64,000 nucleotides of DNA from Thermus composti (GCF_014647535.1 NZ_BMPJ01000009.1:19267-83266); one strand, 5' to 3'. Shown: positions 1 through 8,584, numbered from the stretch's first letter. The notes: generated by a model not told the origin, from the sequence alone. Translations and numbers: made by a program.

Positions 1-90
1 CGGCACCTCCCTCTTTGGGCCATCCTGGGGGGGCTTTTGCTCCTCGGGGCCTTGGGGCTCTTTTTCTCCAGGCGCCCCTCCCGCACCTGA
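1..90 (+). CDS. C-terminal fragment of a membrane protein
   Basis: The reading frame is open from the window edge to a TGA at 88-90. The 29 visible residues form one hydrophobic helix rich in Leu, Gly and Ala, followed by a basic tail (SRRPSR). This looks like a last transmembrane segment with a cytoplasmic positive end. The rest of the gene lies outside the window, so no family can be named. Confidence 0.6.
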   Translation, partial: RHLPLWAILGGLLLLGALGLFFSRRPSRT

Positions 91-124
91 GGTCAAGAAG
101 ACCTGTTCAAGGAATTTCTGGGGT

Positions 125-152
125 CCCCATCCCGGCTTGCGCCGGGATGGGG
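125..152. terminator. 12-bp perfect hairpin between convergent genes
   Basis: Arms 125-136 and 141-152 (CCCCATCCCGGC / GCCGGGATGGGG) are perfectly complementary around a 4-base loop TTGC. The hairpin lies between the plus-strand gene ending at 90 and the minus-strand gene ending at 158, where a bidirectional terminator is expected. Neither side has a T-run, so intrinsic termination is inferred from position and stem strength only. A smaller inverted repeat AGGTC-N5-GACCT lies at 90-104. Confidence 0.5.
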
Positions 153-157
153 TGGGG

Positions 158-460
158 TCACACGTACTTCTCGCCCCGGACCACCTCCACGTTCTCCACG
201 TAGGCGATGACGGCGTAGTGGGGGAAGTATTCCTCCTGGAGTTTTTGCAGAATCTTCAGGGCCACCTCCTCGCTCACGATGGTCTCCAGGCGGATGTTCT
301 GCCCCTCCCAGTCCACGCTCCTTATCCCCCGGGAGCCCTCCCCCCGAGCCGGGGTGATGGTGTAGCCCTTGGCCCCCAGGCGCTTGATCTCCTCCACGAG
401 CCTTTTCTCCAGAAGGCTTTCCGCCACGATGGTCACCAGCTTGAGCCGCTTAAGCTCCAT
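158..460 (-). CDS. PII-like signalling protein (SbtB-like)
   Basis: A 100-residue protein with the size and beta-alpha-beta pattern of a PII-superfamily subunit: N-terminal strand KLVTIVAES, a helix with a GAKGYT segment, and a C-terminal region YFPHYAVIAYVENVEVVR. The ATG at 460 is chosen over an in-frame TTG at 475 because GGAGG lies 6 bases upstream of it. It begins 2 bases after the stop of the SbtA-like transporter, so the two are co-transcribed. In cyanobacteria SbtB is a trimeric regulator of SbtA that binds adenine nucleotides. By context this protein should gate its neighbour. The canonical GlnB uridylylation motif is not obvious, so it is not a nitrogen PII. Confidence 0.75.
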   Translation of the reverse strand: MELKRLKLVTIVAESLLEKRLVEEIKRLGAKGYTITPARGEGSRGIRSVDWEGQNIRLETIVSEEVALKILQKLQEEYFPHYAVIAYVENVEVVRGEKYV

Positions 461-462
461 CC

Positions 463-1419
463 CTAACCTCCCCAAAGGACCGCCAGGGCGTGGTAGAGGG
501 GGATCCCCAAGACCAGGTTAAAGGGGAAGGTGACGGCGAGGCTTGCCGTGAGGTACAAACTGGGGTTCGCCTGGGGGAGGGCGATGCGGACGGCGGCCGG
601 GGCGGCGATGTAGGAAGCGCTGGCGCTCATGGCCCCAAGGACCGCCGCCCCCCCCACGCCAAGCCCCGCCTTGAGGCCTAGGTAGACCCCAAGGGCCCCG
701 TGGAAGAGGGCCAGGCCCACGCCGAAAAGGATGAGCCTAAAGCCCACCTGGCGGAGGACGGAAAGCCTCGAGGCCGCCACCATCCCCAGGTCCAGGAGGA
801 AGAGGGTGAGGGCCCCGTAGAAGGGGTCCACGAAGAAGGGCTTGACCCGCTCCATCCCCGCTTCCCCCGAGAGGACACCGATCAAAAGCCCCCCGAGGAG
901 GAGGACCACGCTCTTCCCGGCCAAGACCTCGTGGAGGGCCTCGGAAAGCCTCCCGTTATGCCGTTTGCCCAGAAGGAGGGCTACCACAATCCCCGGCACC
1001 TCCAAAAGGGCCACCAGGGTGGGCAAAAACCCTTGGGCGGCGTGCCCCACCCCCTGGACGAAGGAAAGGGCGGCGAGGAAGGTCACCGCCGAGACGGAGC
1101 CGTAGTGGGCGGCGAGGGCGGCGGCGTCCTCCCGGCTTACCTTGAGGAAGCGCCGGGCCAGGAAGTAGGCGGGAAGAGGCCTAAAAAGCCCCAGGGCCAA
1201 GGTGGTGAGGGCGGGGAGGAGGACCACAGAAAGGGGGGTGTGGGCAAGCTCCACCCCGCCCTTAAACCCGATGGCGAAGAGGAGGTAGATGGAAAGGGCG
1301 GTGTAGAGGGCCTCGGGGAAGGCGAGGTCGCTCTTTAAAAGCCTGGCCGCGATCCCCAGGAAGTAGGCGAGGACCATGGGGGAAAGGAGGTTTAACCGGA
1401 GAAGCTCCAAGGCGTCCAT
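463..1419 (-). CDS. SbtA-family sodium-dependent bicarbonate permease
   Basis: A 318-residue, very hydrophobic protein with about ten transmembrane segments. It has the paired inverted-repeat layout of the SbtA/DUF897 family, including the conserved segment [10 protein letters not shown] near residue 105 and [18 protein letters not shown] near residue 265. Family members take up bicarbonate with sodium. In a non-photosynthetic Thermus the bicarbonate would feed carboxylases, and the divergent neighbour purE belongs to a carboxylating step of purine synthesis. Start is the ATG at 1419. A minus-strand promoter TTGTAA (1454-1459) / TAGTAA (1432-1437), spacer 16, precedes it. Substrate is inferred from family, not from residues. 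Confidence 0.75.
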   Translation of the reverse strand: MDALELLRLNLLSPMVLAYFLGIAARLLKSDLAFPEALYTALSIYLLFAIGFKGGVELAHTPLSVVLLPALTTLALGLFRPLPAYFLARRFLKVSREDAAALAAHYGSVSAVTFLAALSFVQGVGHAAQGFLPTLVALLEVPGIVVALLLGKRHNGRLSEALHEVLAGKSVVLLLGGLLIGVLSGEAGMERVKPFFVDPFYGALTLFLLDLGMVAASRLSVLRQVGFRLILFGVGLALFHGALGVYLGLKAGLGVGGAAVLGAMSASASYIAAPAAVRIALPQANPSLYLTASLAVTFPFNLVLGIPLYHALAVLWGG

Positions 1420-1430
1420 ACCTCTTGCTC

Positions 1431-1460
1431 TTTACTACCATGGGGAAGGGCTTTTACAAT
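1431..1460. promoter_or_regulatory. Overlapping divergent promoters, purE and sbtA-like
   Basis: Plus strand: TTTACT (1431-1436) and TACAAT (1455-1460), spacer 18, with the purE ATG 8 bases after the -10, so the message is probably leaderless. Minus strand: TTGTAA (revcomp of 1454-1459) and TAGTAA (revcomp of 1432-1437), spacer 16, for the transporter. Each -10 occupies the same bases as the other promoter's -35, so the two should not be occupied at once. Confidence 0.5.
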
Positions 1461-1468
1461 CCGGTACG

Positions 1469-1963
1469 ATGGCGCCGTTGGTAGGCCTCATCATGGGTTC
1501 CCGTTCCGACTGGGAGACCCTGCGCCACGCGGCGGAGACCCTCGAGGCCCTGGGCATCCCCTACGAGGCGCGGGTGGTCTCCGCCCACCGCACCCCGGAC
1601 CTCATGGCGGAGTACGCCAAAACCGCCCTGGAGCGGGGCATCCAGGTGATCATCGCCGGGGCCGGGGGGGCGGCCCACCTCCCCGGCATGACCGCCGCCC
1701 ACACCCCCCTCCCCGTCCTCGGGGTACCGGTGGAAAGCCAGGCCCTAAGGGGCCTGGACTCCCTCCTTTCCATCGTGCAGATGCCGGCGGGCATCCCCGT
1801 GGGCACCCTGGCCATCGGGAAGGCGGGGGCGGTGAACGCCGCCCTCCTCGCCGCCAGCATCCTGGGCCTTAAGTACCCCGAGATCCAGGAGCGCCTCAAG
1901 GCCTACCGCAAGGCCCAGACCGAGGCGGTCCTGGCCCACCCCGACCCCCGGGAGGAGGCGTGA
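1469..1963 (+). CDS. purE: N5-carboxyaminoimidazole ribonucleotide mutase PurE
   Basis: A 164-residue cytoplasmic enzyme that moves the carboxyl group of N5-CAIR to give CAIR in purine synthesis. The N-terminal motif [13 protein letters not shown], the segment [15 protein letters not shown] and the glycine-rich [14 protein letters not shown] are the class I PurE signature. Length is normal for the family. Start is the ATG at 1469, not the longer in-frame ATG at 1376, because the conserved fold begins here and TACAAT lies only 8 bases upstream (likely leaderless). Its stop overlaps the GTG of purK by 4 bases, so the two form a coupled operon. Confidence 0.95.
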   Translation: MAPLVGLIMGSRSDWETLRHAAETLEALGIPYEARVVSAHRTPDLMAEYAKTALERGIQVIIAGAGGAAHLPGMTAAHTPLPVLGVPVESQALRGLDSLLSIVQMPAGIPVGTLAIGKAGAVNAALLAASILGLKYPEIQERLKAYRKAQTEAVLAHPDPREEA

Positions 1964-3066
1964 TCGGCATCCTAGGCGGCGGGCAGCTTGGGCGGATGCT
2001 GGCCCTGGCGGGCTACCCCCTGGGGCTTTCCTTCCGCTTCCTGGACCCCTCCCCCGAGGCCTGCGCCGGGCAGGTGGGGGCGCTTTTGGTGGGGGGCTTC
2101 CTGGACGAGAAAGCCCTTTCCCGCTTCGCCGAGGGGCTAGACCTCATCACCTACGAGTTTGAGAACGTCCCCGTGGAGGCGGCCCGCCTCCTTGCGGAAA
2201 GGCTTCCCGTCTACCCCCCGCCCCTGGCCCTAGAGGTGGCCCAGGACCGCCTGCGGGAAAAGGCCTTCTTCCAGGGCCTTGGCGTCCCCACCCCTCCCTT
2301 TTACCCCGTGGACGGCCTTAGGGACCTGGAGGAGGCCCTAGGGCGGGTGGGCCTTCCCGCCCTCCTGAAGACGCGGCGGGGCGGATACGACGGCAAGGGG
2401 CAAGCCCTGGTGCGCACGCCCGAGGAGGCGGAAAAGGCCCTGAGGGCCCTTGGGGGAAAGGGGCTTATCCTCGAGGGCTTCGTCCCCTTTGACCGGGAGG
2501 TCTCCCTCCTGGCGGTGCGGGGGCGGGCGGGGGAGGTGGCCTTCTACCCCCTGGTGGAAAACCGCCACCGGGAAGGGATCCTGAGGCTTTCCCTGGCCCC
2601 GGCCCCCGGGGCTTCCCCAGAACTCCAGAAGAAAGCGGAGGGCTACGCCCGAAGGGCCCTGGAGGCCTTGGACTACGTGGGCGTCTTGGCCTTGGAGTTC
2701 TTCCAGGTAGGGGAGGAACTCCTCTTCAACGAGATGGCCCCCCGGGTGCACAACTCCGGCCACTGGACGATAGAAGGGGCGGAGACCAGCCAGTTTGAAA
2801 ACCACCTAAGGGCCCTTCTGGGCCTGCCCTTGGGGAGCACCGCCCCCAGGGGGCATAGCGCCATGGTGAACCTCATCGGCCTTAAGCCCCCCTTCCCCGA
2901 GGTCCTCAAGGTGGAAGGGGCCCACCTCCACTGGTATGGCAAGGCGGTGCGCCCCGGGCGCAAGGTGGGGCACATCACCCTGAGGCGGGACACCCCTGAG
3001 GCCTTGCAGGAGGGGCTAGAAGCGCTTTCCCGGGTACCCGGGCTTTCCTTGGAGGTGCGACGATGA
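1960..3066 (+). CDS. purK: N5-carboxyaminoimidazole ribonucleotide synthase PurK
   Basis: A 368-residue ATP-grasp enzyme that carboxylates AIR with bicarbonate and ATP to N5-CAIR, the substrate of Pur[13 protein letters not shown] opens the N-terminal Rossmann-like domain. The ATP-grasp middle has [13 protein letters not shown] and [13 protein letters not shown], and metal ligands are in [19 protein letters not shown]. Start is GTG at 1960, overlapping the purE stop (GTGA). It needs bicarbonate, which fits the bicarbonate-permease gene divergent to the operon. Length and motifs are normal. Confidence 0.95.
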   Translation: MIGILGGGQLGRMLALAGYPLGLSFRFLDPSPEACAGQVGALLVGGFLDEKALSRFAEGLDLITYEFENVPVEAARLLAERLPVYPPPLALEVAQDRLREKAFFQGLGVPTPPFYPVDGLRDLEEALGRVGLPALLKTRRGGYDGKGQALVRTPEEAEKALRALGGKGLILEGFVPFDREVSLLAVRGRAGEVAFYPLVENRHREGILRLSLAPAPGASPELQKKAEGYARRALEALDYVGVLALEFFQVGEELLFNEMAPRVHNSGHWTIEGAETSQFENHLRALLGLPLGSTAPRGHSAMVNLIGLKPPFPEVLKVEGAHLHWYGKAVRPGRKVGHITLRRDTPEALQEGLEALSRVPGLSLEVRR

Positions 3067-4121
3067 TCATCTCCGAGCTGGAGGAGACCCTAAAGGAGGA
3101 GGCCCGGCTTTTCCTGAACCGGGCGCGGGGGCTACGCCCCCCCCACACCGAGGACCTCTTCGCCCGAAGGGCCTACATCGCCCCCGAGGACGTCTACGTG
3201 GAAAACTACCCCCGCCGCCGCCCCCTGGCGGCCTTCAACCCAGGGGCGGTCGTGGAGGGAGAGGTGGTCCACCTCTTCCCCCGCCTCGTCTTTGACTACT
3301 ACAGCTACGCCTCGGCCATCGGCCACGCCACGCTGCCCCTAGAGGACCTCCTTTCGGGGCGGATCCCTAAGCCCCTCCCCGTGCGCATCCTCCTCTACCC
3401 CACCGAGCTCTTTGAGGCGGTGCGGGGGTGCGAGGATGCCCGGGCCCACCGCCGGGAGGGGGGCTACGCCTTCTTCTACACGGGAGTGGGGAAGCTGGGG
3501 GACGCCCGCAACACCGACAGCAAAGACGTCTTCACCGCCCTCCTCTCCCTGGCGGAGTTTGACGAGGCCTTCCAGCTCAAGCGGAAGGCCCCCATCCGCA
3601 TCGGGCTTTCTGGGGAGGAGACGGGGTTTACCCTCTACCTGCCCACCAAGAACGCCACCTTCCTCGAGGGGGACCACATCCTCTTAAGGCCGAGCCTCAC
3701 CGGCCTTCCCGACCTCTGCTGGCGGGGAAGGCTGAACCTCAAGACCCTCAAGGCCTACGAGCTCAAGCCCATCCTGGCCCCCGAGGCCTTTGAGTACAAG
3801 GTGGGCTGGTCCACCAACGCCCTAAGGCTTCCCGACGGCACCTACCTCGTGGCCTACCACGGGATCCTCCGCCACGACCTCTCCTACCGCCACGGCTTCA
3901 TGCGCCTAAGCCCGGAAGGGCGGCCTTTGGGGCTTTCCCACTACCTCCTCGCTCCCCAGGGCCTGGCGGAGTGCTACGGGGACCGCCCCCTCACCCTCTA
4001 CGGCAACGGCCTCCTTCTCCACGGGGAGACCCTGGTCTTCGTGGGGGGCGTGGGGGACTATGCCATGGGGGTCTTCACCGCCCCCCTGGAGGAGGTCCTG
4101 AAGCGGGTGGCCCCCCTTTGA
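3063..4121 (+). CDS. GH130-like beta-glycoside phosphorylase/hydrolase family protein
   Basis: A 352-residue protein whose start ATG overlaps the purK stop, so it is the third gene of the purEK operon. The segment GCEDARAHRREGGYAFFYT (about residue 121) and later GWSTNALRLPDGTYLVAYHG resemble the five-bladed propeller core of GH130 mannoside phosphorylases and related enzymes, including an ED pair expected near the catalytic acid. No signal peptide, so cytoplasmic. Substrate is unknown. Its link to purine genes is probably transcriptional convenience, as I see no domain that binds nucleotides. Confidence 0.6.
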   Translation: MIISELEETLKEEARLFLNRARGLRPPHTEDLFARRAYIAPEDVYVENYPRRRPLAAFNPGAVVEGEVVHLFPRLVFDYYSYASAIGHATLPLEDLLSGRIPKPLPVRILLYPTELFEAVRGCEDARAHRREGGYAFFYTGVGKLGDARNTDSKDVFTALLSLAEFDEAFQLKRKAPIRIGLSGEETGFTLYLPTKNATFLEGDHILLRPSLTGLPDLCWRGRLNLKTLKAYELKPILAPEAFEYKVGWSTNALRLPDGTYLVAYHGILRHDLSYRHGFMRLSPEGRPLGLSHYLLAPQGLAECYGDRPLTLYGNGLLLHGETLVFVGGVGDYAMGVFTAPLEEVLKRVAPL

Positions 4122-4124
4122 GGG

Positions 4125-4157
4125 TATAATCCTCCCCAAACCCAAGGGAGGACCGCC
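4125..4157 (+). promoter_or_regulatory. Promoter -10 and ribosome binding site of the PaaK-like gene
   Basis: A perfect TATAAT at 4125-4130 begins 4 bases after the end of the upstream gene. GGGAGG at 4147-4152 is 5 bases before the ATG at 4158. No good -35 is visible at the expected distance. Confidence 0.55.
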
Positions 4158-5294
4158 ATGGACCGGCTTGCCCGATTCCAGGAAGTGGTGCGAAAGGCCA
4201 AGGACCACCCCGTCTACCGGGAAAAGCTCCGGGGGGTGGACCCGGAAAAGCTCACCCTCGAGGACCTCCCCTCCCTCCCCCCCACCACCCGGGAGGAGTG
4301 GGTGGCCTACCTCAAGGAAAACCCCCTTCCCCCTGAGGGGGCGAGCCTCATGCACCTCACCCCAAGCCCCCTTTTGGGCTGGATGCCCGAGTACCTCTCC
4401 CAGGAGGACCTCCACTACCAGGCGGAGGCCCTGGCGGCCTACTACCGAAGGCTTGGGATCGTGGGGAAGAAGGTGCTGGTGGCCTTCAGCTACCACGTCT
4501 TCGCCGGGGGGTGGCTCTTCCACCAGGCCCTTTGGCGGGCGGGGAACCTGGTCTTGCCCCACGGGCCCGGGGAGGCGGCCCGCATCGCCGAACTCGGGCA
4601 GCGCTACGGCTTTGACGTCCTGGTGACCAACCCCTCCTTCGCCCTCAAGGTGGGCCAGGCGGGAGGGCGGTTTCCCTTGCTCCTCGCCGGGGGGGAGCCT
4701 TTTACCTCGGTGCCCGGCTTCCGGGAGAAGGTGGAGGCCCTTCTTGGGGGCGTGGCCCTGGACGCCTACGGTACCAGCGAGCTCGGCATCGTGGCCGGGG
4801 AGCGCATGGAAAAGGACGGGCTTTGGGAAATCCCGGAGATGGCGGTCCTCGAGGTCTTGGACCCCGAGACCCTAAGGCCCGTGGCGGACGGGGAGAAGGG
4901 GGAGCTGGTGGTCACCGCCCTAAGCCGCACCCTCATGCCCATGGTCCGCTTCCGCACCGGGGATCTGGCCATCGCCGAGAGGCGGGAAGGGCGCATGGTG
5001 CTTCCCCGGGGGGTCTTCGGCCGCACGGACCAGATGGTGAAGGTGAAGGGGGTGAAGCTCTACCCCACGGAGCTCGCCCCCATCCTGGCGGGCTTCGGCC
5101 TGGACCCCAAGGGCTTCCAGGTGGTGGTGGAAAGGAAGCTGGAAGGGACCGACAAGCTCATCCTCCGCCTCAAGGCGGAAAGGGTCCCCCCGGGGCTCTT
5201 TGAGGCCATCCAGAAGGCCACGGGGCTCCGGGTGGACGAGGCCGAGCTGGTGGAGAACCTGGAAGGGGGCTTCCTGGTGGACCGCCGCTTTTAA
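4158..5294 (+). CDS. PaaK-like adenylate-forming ligase homologue
   Basis: A 378-residue protein of the phenylacetate-CoA ligase / coenzyme F390 synthetase type. The C-terminal half is typical: DAYGTSELG (A5-like, residues about 205-213), MVRFRTGDLA, GRTDQMVKVKGVKLYPTEL with the conserved Lys region, and a small C-terminal domain. The N-terminal half lacks the expected P-loop (SSGTTG type). The aligned stretch reads LMHLTPSPLLGWMPEYLS. It is also about 50 residues shorter than PaaK. It may bind an acyl or aromatic carboxylate, but adenylation is doubtful. Single-gene transcription unit with its own TATAAT. No paa catabolic genes lie next to it. Confidence 0.6.
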   Translation: MDRLARFQEVVRKAKDHPVYREKLRGVDPEKLTLEDLPSLPPTTREEWVAYLKENPLPPEGASLMHLTPSPLLGWMPEYLSQEDLHYQAEALAAYYRRLGIVGKKVLVAFSYHVFAGGWLFHQALWRAGNLVLPHGPGEAARIAELGQRYGFDVLVTNPSFALKVGQAGGRFPLLLAGGEPFTSVPGFREKVEALLGGVALDAYGTSELGIVAGERMEKDGLWEIPEMAVLEVLDPETLRPVADGEKGELVVTALSRTLMPMVRFRTGDLAIAERREGRMVLPRGVFGRTDQMVKVKGVKLYPTELAPILAGFGLDPKGFQVVVERKLEGTDKLILRLKAERVPPGLFEAIQKATGLRVDEAELVENLEGGFLVDRRF

Positions 5295-5432
5295 AGGACC
5301 CCAAAAGGGTATGCCCACGGCCTAGGGCAGGTGCCGAAAGAGGGCGGGAGCGCCCCGGGCGTTGGCCGTTTGTTATTCTTTTCTCATTTCCACGGGCTAT
5401 ACTCCGCCTCACGGACAAGGCCCTCCTTGGGG

Positions 5433-5473
5433 TATAGTGAGGGCAAACCCGCGCCTTTAGGGAAGGAGGCGGC
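5433..5473 (+). promoter_or_regulatory. Promoter -10 and RBS of the PfkB-family gene
   Basis: TATAGT at 5433-5438 and a strong GGAAGGAGG at 5461-5469, 4 bases before the ATG at 5474. A second TATACT lies at 5398-5403 in an AT-richer patch (5370-5400), so two start sites are possible. The rest of the 180-base gap after the previous gene shows nothing recognisable. Confidence 0.45.
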
Positions 5474-6394
5474 ATGCGGTTCTTCGTGCTGGGAGACATT
5501 TCCGTGGACTTGCTTTTCTTCTTGGAACGCATCCCCGAGCCCGGGGAGGAGGTGCCCTCGAGGCGGGCCCTGATGAAGCCGGGAGGGGCGGGGGGGACGC
5601 TGGCGGCCCAGCTGGCCAGCCTCGGCCACCGGGTCTTCCTGGCGGGCCGGGTGGGGAAGGACCCCTTCGCCGAGCTGGCCCTAAGCCGGGTGCGGGAGGT
5701 GGGGGTGGACCTCCGGTACCTCCAGGAAGACCCCGACCACACCACAAGCTCGGTCCTCATCCTGGTGGTGCCCGGGGGGGAGAGGGCCATGGTGAGCGCC
5801 GAGGGGGCGAGCCGCCACTTAGACCCCAGCCTCTTCAAGCCCCGCTTCCTGGACCAGGCCGACGCCGTGGTCCTCTCCGCCTACGCCCTGGTGGGAGGGC
5901 CCTCCCGGAGCTACGCCGTGGCGGTGCTGGAGGCCGCCAGGAAGCGGGAGCTTCCCATCTTCGCCGACCTGGGCACGGGGGCGGTGCGGGCGGCGGGGGC
6001 GGAGCTTCTCAAGTACCTGCGGGGCGTGAGCTGGCTTTTAATGAACCAGGCGGAACTCCTCGCCCTCACCGGGGCCACCTCCCTCTCCCAAGGGGTGGCC
6101 CGGCTTCGCGCCGAGGGGTTTAGCCACCTGGCCATCAAGGTGGGGGCCATGGGCTCCATCGTGGTCACCCCGGAAGGGGAGGAGCTTCTAGAGCCCTTCC
6201 CCATAGAGGACATCGTGGACTCCACCGGGGCGGGGGACGCCTACACCGCCGTCTTCGCCCACGCCATCCTGGAGGGGAAAAGCCCCATAGAGGCGGGCCG
6301 GCTCGCCAACCTGGCGGGGGCTTTGGCGGCCACGGGGCTTGGGGCCCAGGGGCGGCTCATCCGGCTAGAGGACCTGGAAGTAGCGGCGGGCTAG
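5474..6394 (+). CDS. PfkB-family carbohydrate/nucleoside kinase
   Basis: A 306-residue ribokinase-fold sugar kinase. The N-terminal signature GDISVDLLFFLERIPEPGEE is followed by KPGGAGGTLAAQLASLG, and the C-terminal anion-hole motif is DSTGAGDAYTAVFAHA (Asp as catalytic base). These are the two PROSITE-type PfkB patterns. The sugar cannot be told from sequence. The gene stands alone on plus and its 3' end overlaps hisH, which is convergent, by 30 bases. Confidence 0.85.
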   Translation: MRFFVLGDISVDLLFFLERIPEPGEEVPSRRALMKPGGAGGTLAAQLASLGHRVFLAGRVGKDPFAELALSRVREVGVDLRYLQEDPDHTTSSVLILVVPGGERAMVSAEGASRHLDPSLFKPRFLDQADAVVLSAYALVGGPSRSYAVAVLEAARKRELPIFADLGTGAVRAAGAELLKYLRGVSWLLMNQAELLALTGATSLSQGVARLRAEGFSHLAIKVGAMGSIVVTPEGEELLEPFPIEDIVDSTGAGDAYTAVFAHAILEGKSPIEAGRLANLAGALAATGLGAQGRLIRLEDLEVAAG

Positions 6395-6961
6395 GGCCAG
6401 AAACGCAAGGCCCGCCCGGCCGCTCTTCTCGGGGTGGAACTGGGGGGCGAGGAGGTTTTCCTTGGCGAGGAGGGCGGTGAAGGGGGTGCCCTCGTACTCC
6501 CCCTTCCCCAGGGAGTAGGGGGTGAGGGGGCCGTAGTAGGAGTTGGCGAAGTAAAAGTGGCGCCCCGTGAGGGGGGCGAAGGCCCCGCCGAACGCTAGGG
6601 GGTTCCAGCCCATCTGGGGGACCCGGCCTGCAGAGAAGCGCCGCACCTTCCCGGGAACGAGGCCAAGCCCCCTCACCTCCGGTGCCTCCTCGCTCCCCTC
6701 GTAAAGGACCTGCATCCCCACGCAGATCCCCAGGAAGGGAAGGCCCTTTTCCAGGTGGTCCAGGACCCTTTCCAGGAAGCCGCTTTTCCGGAAGGCCTCC
6801 ATCACCTGGCCGAAGTGCCCCTGGCCCGGGAGGACCAGAAGGTCCGCCTCCTTGTGGGCCTTGGGGTCCTGGGCCACCGCCACGGAGAAGCCCGCGGCCT
6901 CGAGGGCCTTGGCGGCGCTGCGCAGGTTCCCCGAGCCGTAGTCTATGAGGAGGGCCCTCAT
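6365..6961 (-). CDS. hisH: Imidazole glycerol phosphate synthase glutaminase subunit HisH
   Basis: A 198-residue class I glutamine amidotransferase that supplies ammonia to HisF for histidine and AICAR formation. The nucleophile Cys is in LGICVGMQVL, and the His/Glu pair in PQFHPEKSG. It starts with IDYGSGNLRS, the HisH opening. Last gene of a minus-strand hisC-hisB-hisH operon, overlapping hisB by 4 bases. hisF is not in the window. Confidence 0.95.
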   Translation of the reverse strand: MRALLIDYGSGNLRSAAKALEAAGFSVAVAQDPKAHKEADLLVLPGQGHFGQVMEAFRKSGFLERVLDHLEKGLPFLGICVGMQVLYEGSEEAPEVRGLGLVPGKVRRFSAGRVPQMGWNPLAFGGAFAPLTGRHFYFANSYYGPLTPYSLGKGEYEGTPFTALLAKENLLAPQFHPEKSGRAGLAFLALARRYFQVL

Positions 6962-7542
6962 AGCACCCCCTTGGTGCTGGGAAGCCCCTCCCCCGTGAGG
7001 CGGGTGGCCCGGTGGAGGGCCCGGGCCAAGGCCTTGAAGCCCGCCTCCACCACGTGGTGCGCCTCCCGGCCCGAAAGAAGCCTTAGGTGGAGGGTGAGCC
7101 GGCCGTGGTTCACCAGGCCCCTAAGGAACTCCCGCAGGTGGTAGTGGTTCACCCCCCCCGCCGCCCCCACCACGGGCCATTCCTCGGGCCGGTACTCCAG
7201 GTGGGGCCTGCCCGAGAGGTCCACCACGCAAAGGACCAGGGTCTCGTCCATGGGGGCAAAGGCCTCCCCGTAGCGCTCTATGCCCTTCCCTTCCCCCAAG
7301 GCCTCCTTCAAGGCCATCCCCAAGGCGATGCCCACGTCCTCCACCAGGTGGTGGACGTCCACCTCTAAATCCCCCTTGGCCTCCACCTCCAGGAGGAAGC
7401 GGCCGTGGCGCTGGAGCTGAAGGAGCATGTGGTCCAAGAAGGGAAGGCCCGTGGCCACCTTGCCCCCGATGGGCCCGTCCAGGCCCAGGCGGAGGCGGAC
7501 CCAGGTCTCCGCCGTGGCCCGTTCCACCAAGGCCTCACGCAT
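6958..7542 (-). CDS. hisB: Imidazoleglycerol-phosphate dehydratase HisB
   Basis: A 194-residue monofunctional dehydratase (no phosphatase domain) acting sixth in histidine synthesis. The metal-binding repeats are visible: FLDHMLLQLQRHG with DVHHLVEDVGIALG, and GGVNHYHLREFLRGLVNHG with EAHHVVEAGFKALARAL. Length matches plain HisB. It overlaps hisC by 8 bases and hisH by 4, so translation is coupled. Confidence 0.95.
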   Translation of the reverse strand: MREALVERATAETWVRLRLGLDGPIGGKVATGLPFLDHMLLQLQRHGRFLLEVEAKGDLEVDVHHLVEDVGIALGMALKEALGEGKGIERYGEAFAPMDETLVLCVVDLSGRPHLEYRPEEWPVVGAAGGVNHYHLREFLRGLVNHGRLTLHLRLLSGREAHHVVEAGFKALARALHRATRLTGEGLPSTKGVL

Positions 7543-8578
7543 AGGCCACCCCGAAGGCCGCCCTTAAAAAGGCGTCCATCTCCTCCTTGAGGCCTATGGT
7601 CACCCGGAGGCACCCTTCTAGCCCCGGGTAGCGGTCCTGCCGCCGCACCAGGACGCCCTGGGAAAGGAGGTGGCGGAAGGCCGCCTCGGCGTCGGGGGTC
7701 CTCACCAAGAGGAAGTTGGTGTGGCTCGGGTAGGGGCGCCAGATGGGGTGGGCGAGGAGCTCCCGGTAAACCCGCTCCCTCTGGGCCACCACCTTCTCCA
7801 CCACCTTCTCCACGTAACCCGGATTTTCCAAGACCACCTCCAGGATGGCCCCAGTGTGGGCGGGTAGCACGAAGGGAGGAAGCACCTCCCGCACCACCCG
7901 GGCCACCTCCGGGGCGGCCAGGAGGTAGCCCGCCCGGATCCCCCCCAAGGAGAAAGCCTTGGAGAAGGTGCGGAGCAGGGCCACGTGGGGGTTTTCCCAG
8001 GCGAGGGAGCGGAAGTCCGTCCCGGCGAACTCCCGGTAGGCCTCGTCCACCACGAGAAGCCCCCCCACCTCCTTAGCCCTTTCCGCCAAAGCCCAAAGGG
8101 CCTCCTCCGGGAAGAGGGCCCCCGTGGGGGCGTGGGGGTTGGGGAGGAAGAGGACCCCGCCCCGGAAGGCCTCGAGGAGGGCCCCAAGGTCCAGGGAGAA
8201 CCCCTCCCCGAGGGGAACGGCCTGGTAGGGGGTCCCGGCCACCTTAGCGGCGTGGGCGTAGTGGGGGAAGGAGGGGGAAAGGTCCAAGACCGCCTCCGCC
8301 GCCAGGGCCAAAGCCAGGATCAGGAGGTTGGAGCCCGGGGCCAGGACCACCCCCTCCTCGGGAAAGTCCAAGAGGGCGGCAAGCCTTTTCCGCAGCGTCT
8401 CGGCGTGGATCTCGGGGTAGCGGTTCCAGGGGATGGCCCTAAGGCGCGCCAAAGCCTCCTCCTTGAGCTCCCCGGGAAGGTCCAAGGGGCTTTCGTTCTG
8501 GTCCAGCTTCACCGGGGCCTCCTCCTTCTTGTAGGGGTAAGGGGCGAGGCCCCGGAGGTGCGCCTTGAAGGCCCGCAT
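7535..8578 (-). CDS. hisC: Histidinol-phosphate aminotransferase HisC
   Basis: A 347-residue PLP enzyme of fold type I that makes histidinol phosphate from imidazole acetol phosphate. KLDQNESPLDLP at the N-terminus, VVDEAYREFAG, and the lysine in LRTFSKAFSLGGIRAGYLLA are the HisC marks. First gene of the his operon. A minus-strand TATACT (revcomp of 8585-8590) ends 6 bases before the ATG at 8578, so the message is likely leaderless. Confidence 0.93.
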   Translation of the reverse strand: MRAFKAHLRGLAPYPYKKEEAPVKLDQNESPLDLPGELKEEALARLRAIPWNRYPEIHAETLRKRLAALLDFPEEGVVLAPGSNLLILALALAAEAVLDLSPSFPHYAHAAKVAGTPYQAVPLGEGFSLDLGALLEAFRGGVLFLPNPHAPTGALFPEEALWALAERAKEVGGLLVVDEAYREFAGTDFRSLAWENPHVALLRTFSKAFSLGGIRAGYLLAAPEVARVVREVLPPFVLPAHTGAILEVVLENPGYVEKVVEKVVAQRERVYRELLAHPIWRPYPSHTNFLLVRTPDAEAAFRHLLSQGVLVRRQDRYPGLEGCLRVTIGLKEEMDAFLRAAFGVAYA

Positions 8579-8584
8579 GCCCCG

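Noticed and set aside
158..475. Start of the PII-like gene at TTG 475
   Set aside because: It would overlap the transporter end and place the RBS inside the coding region. ATG 460 has GGAGG at the correct distance.
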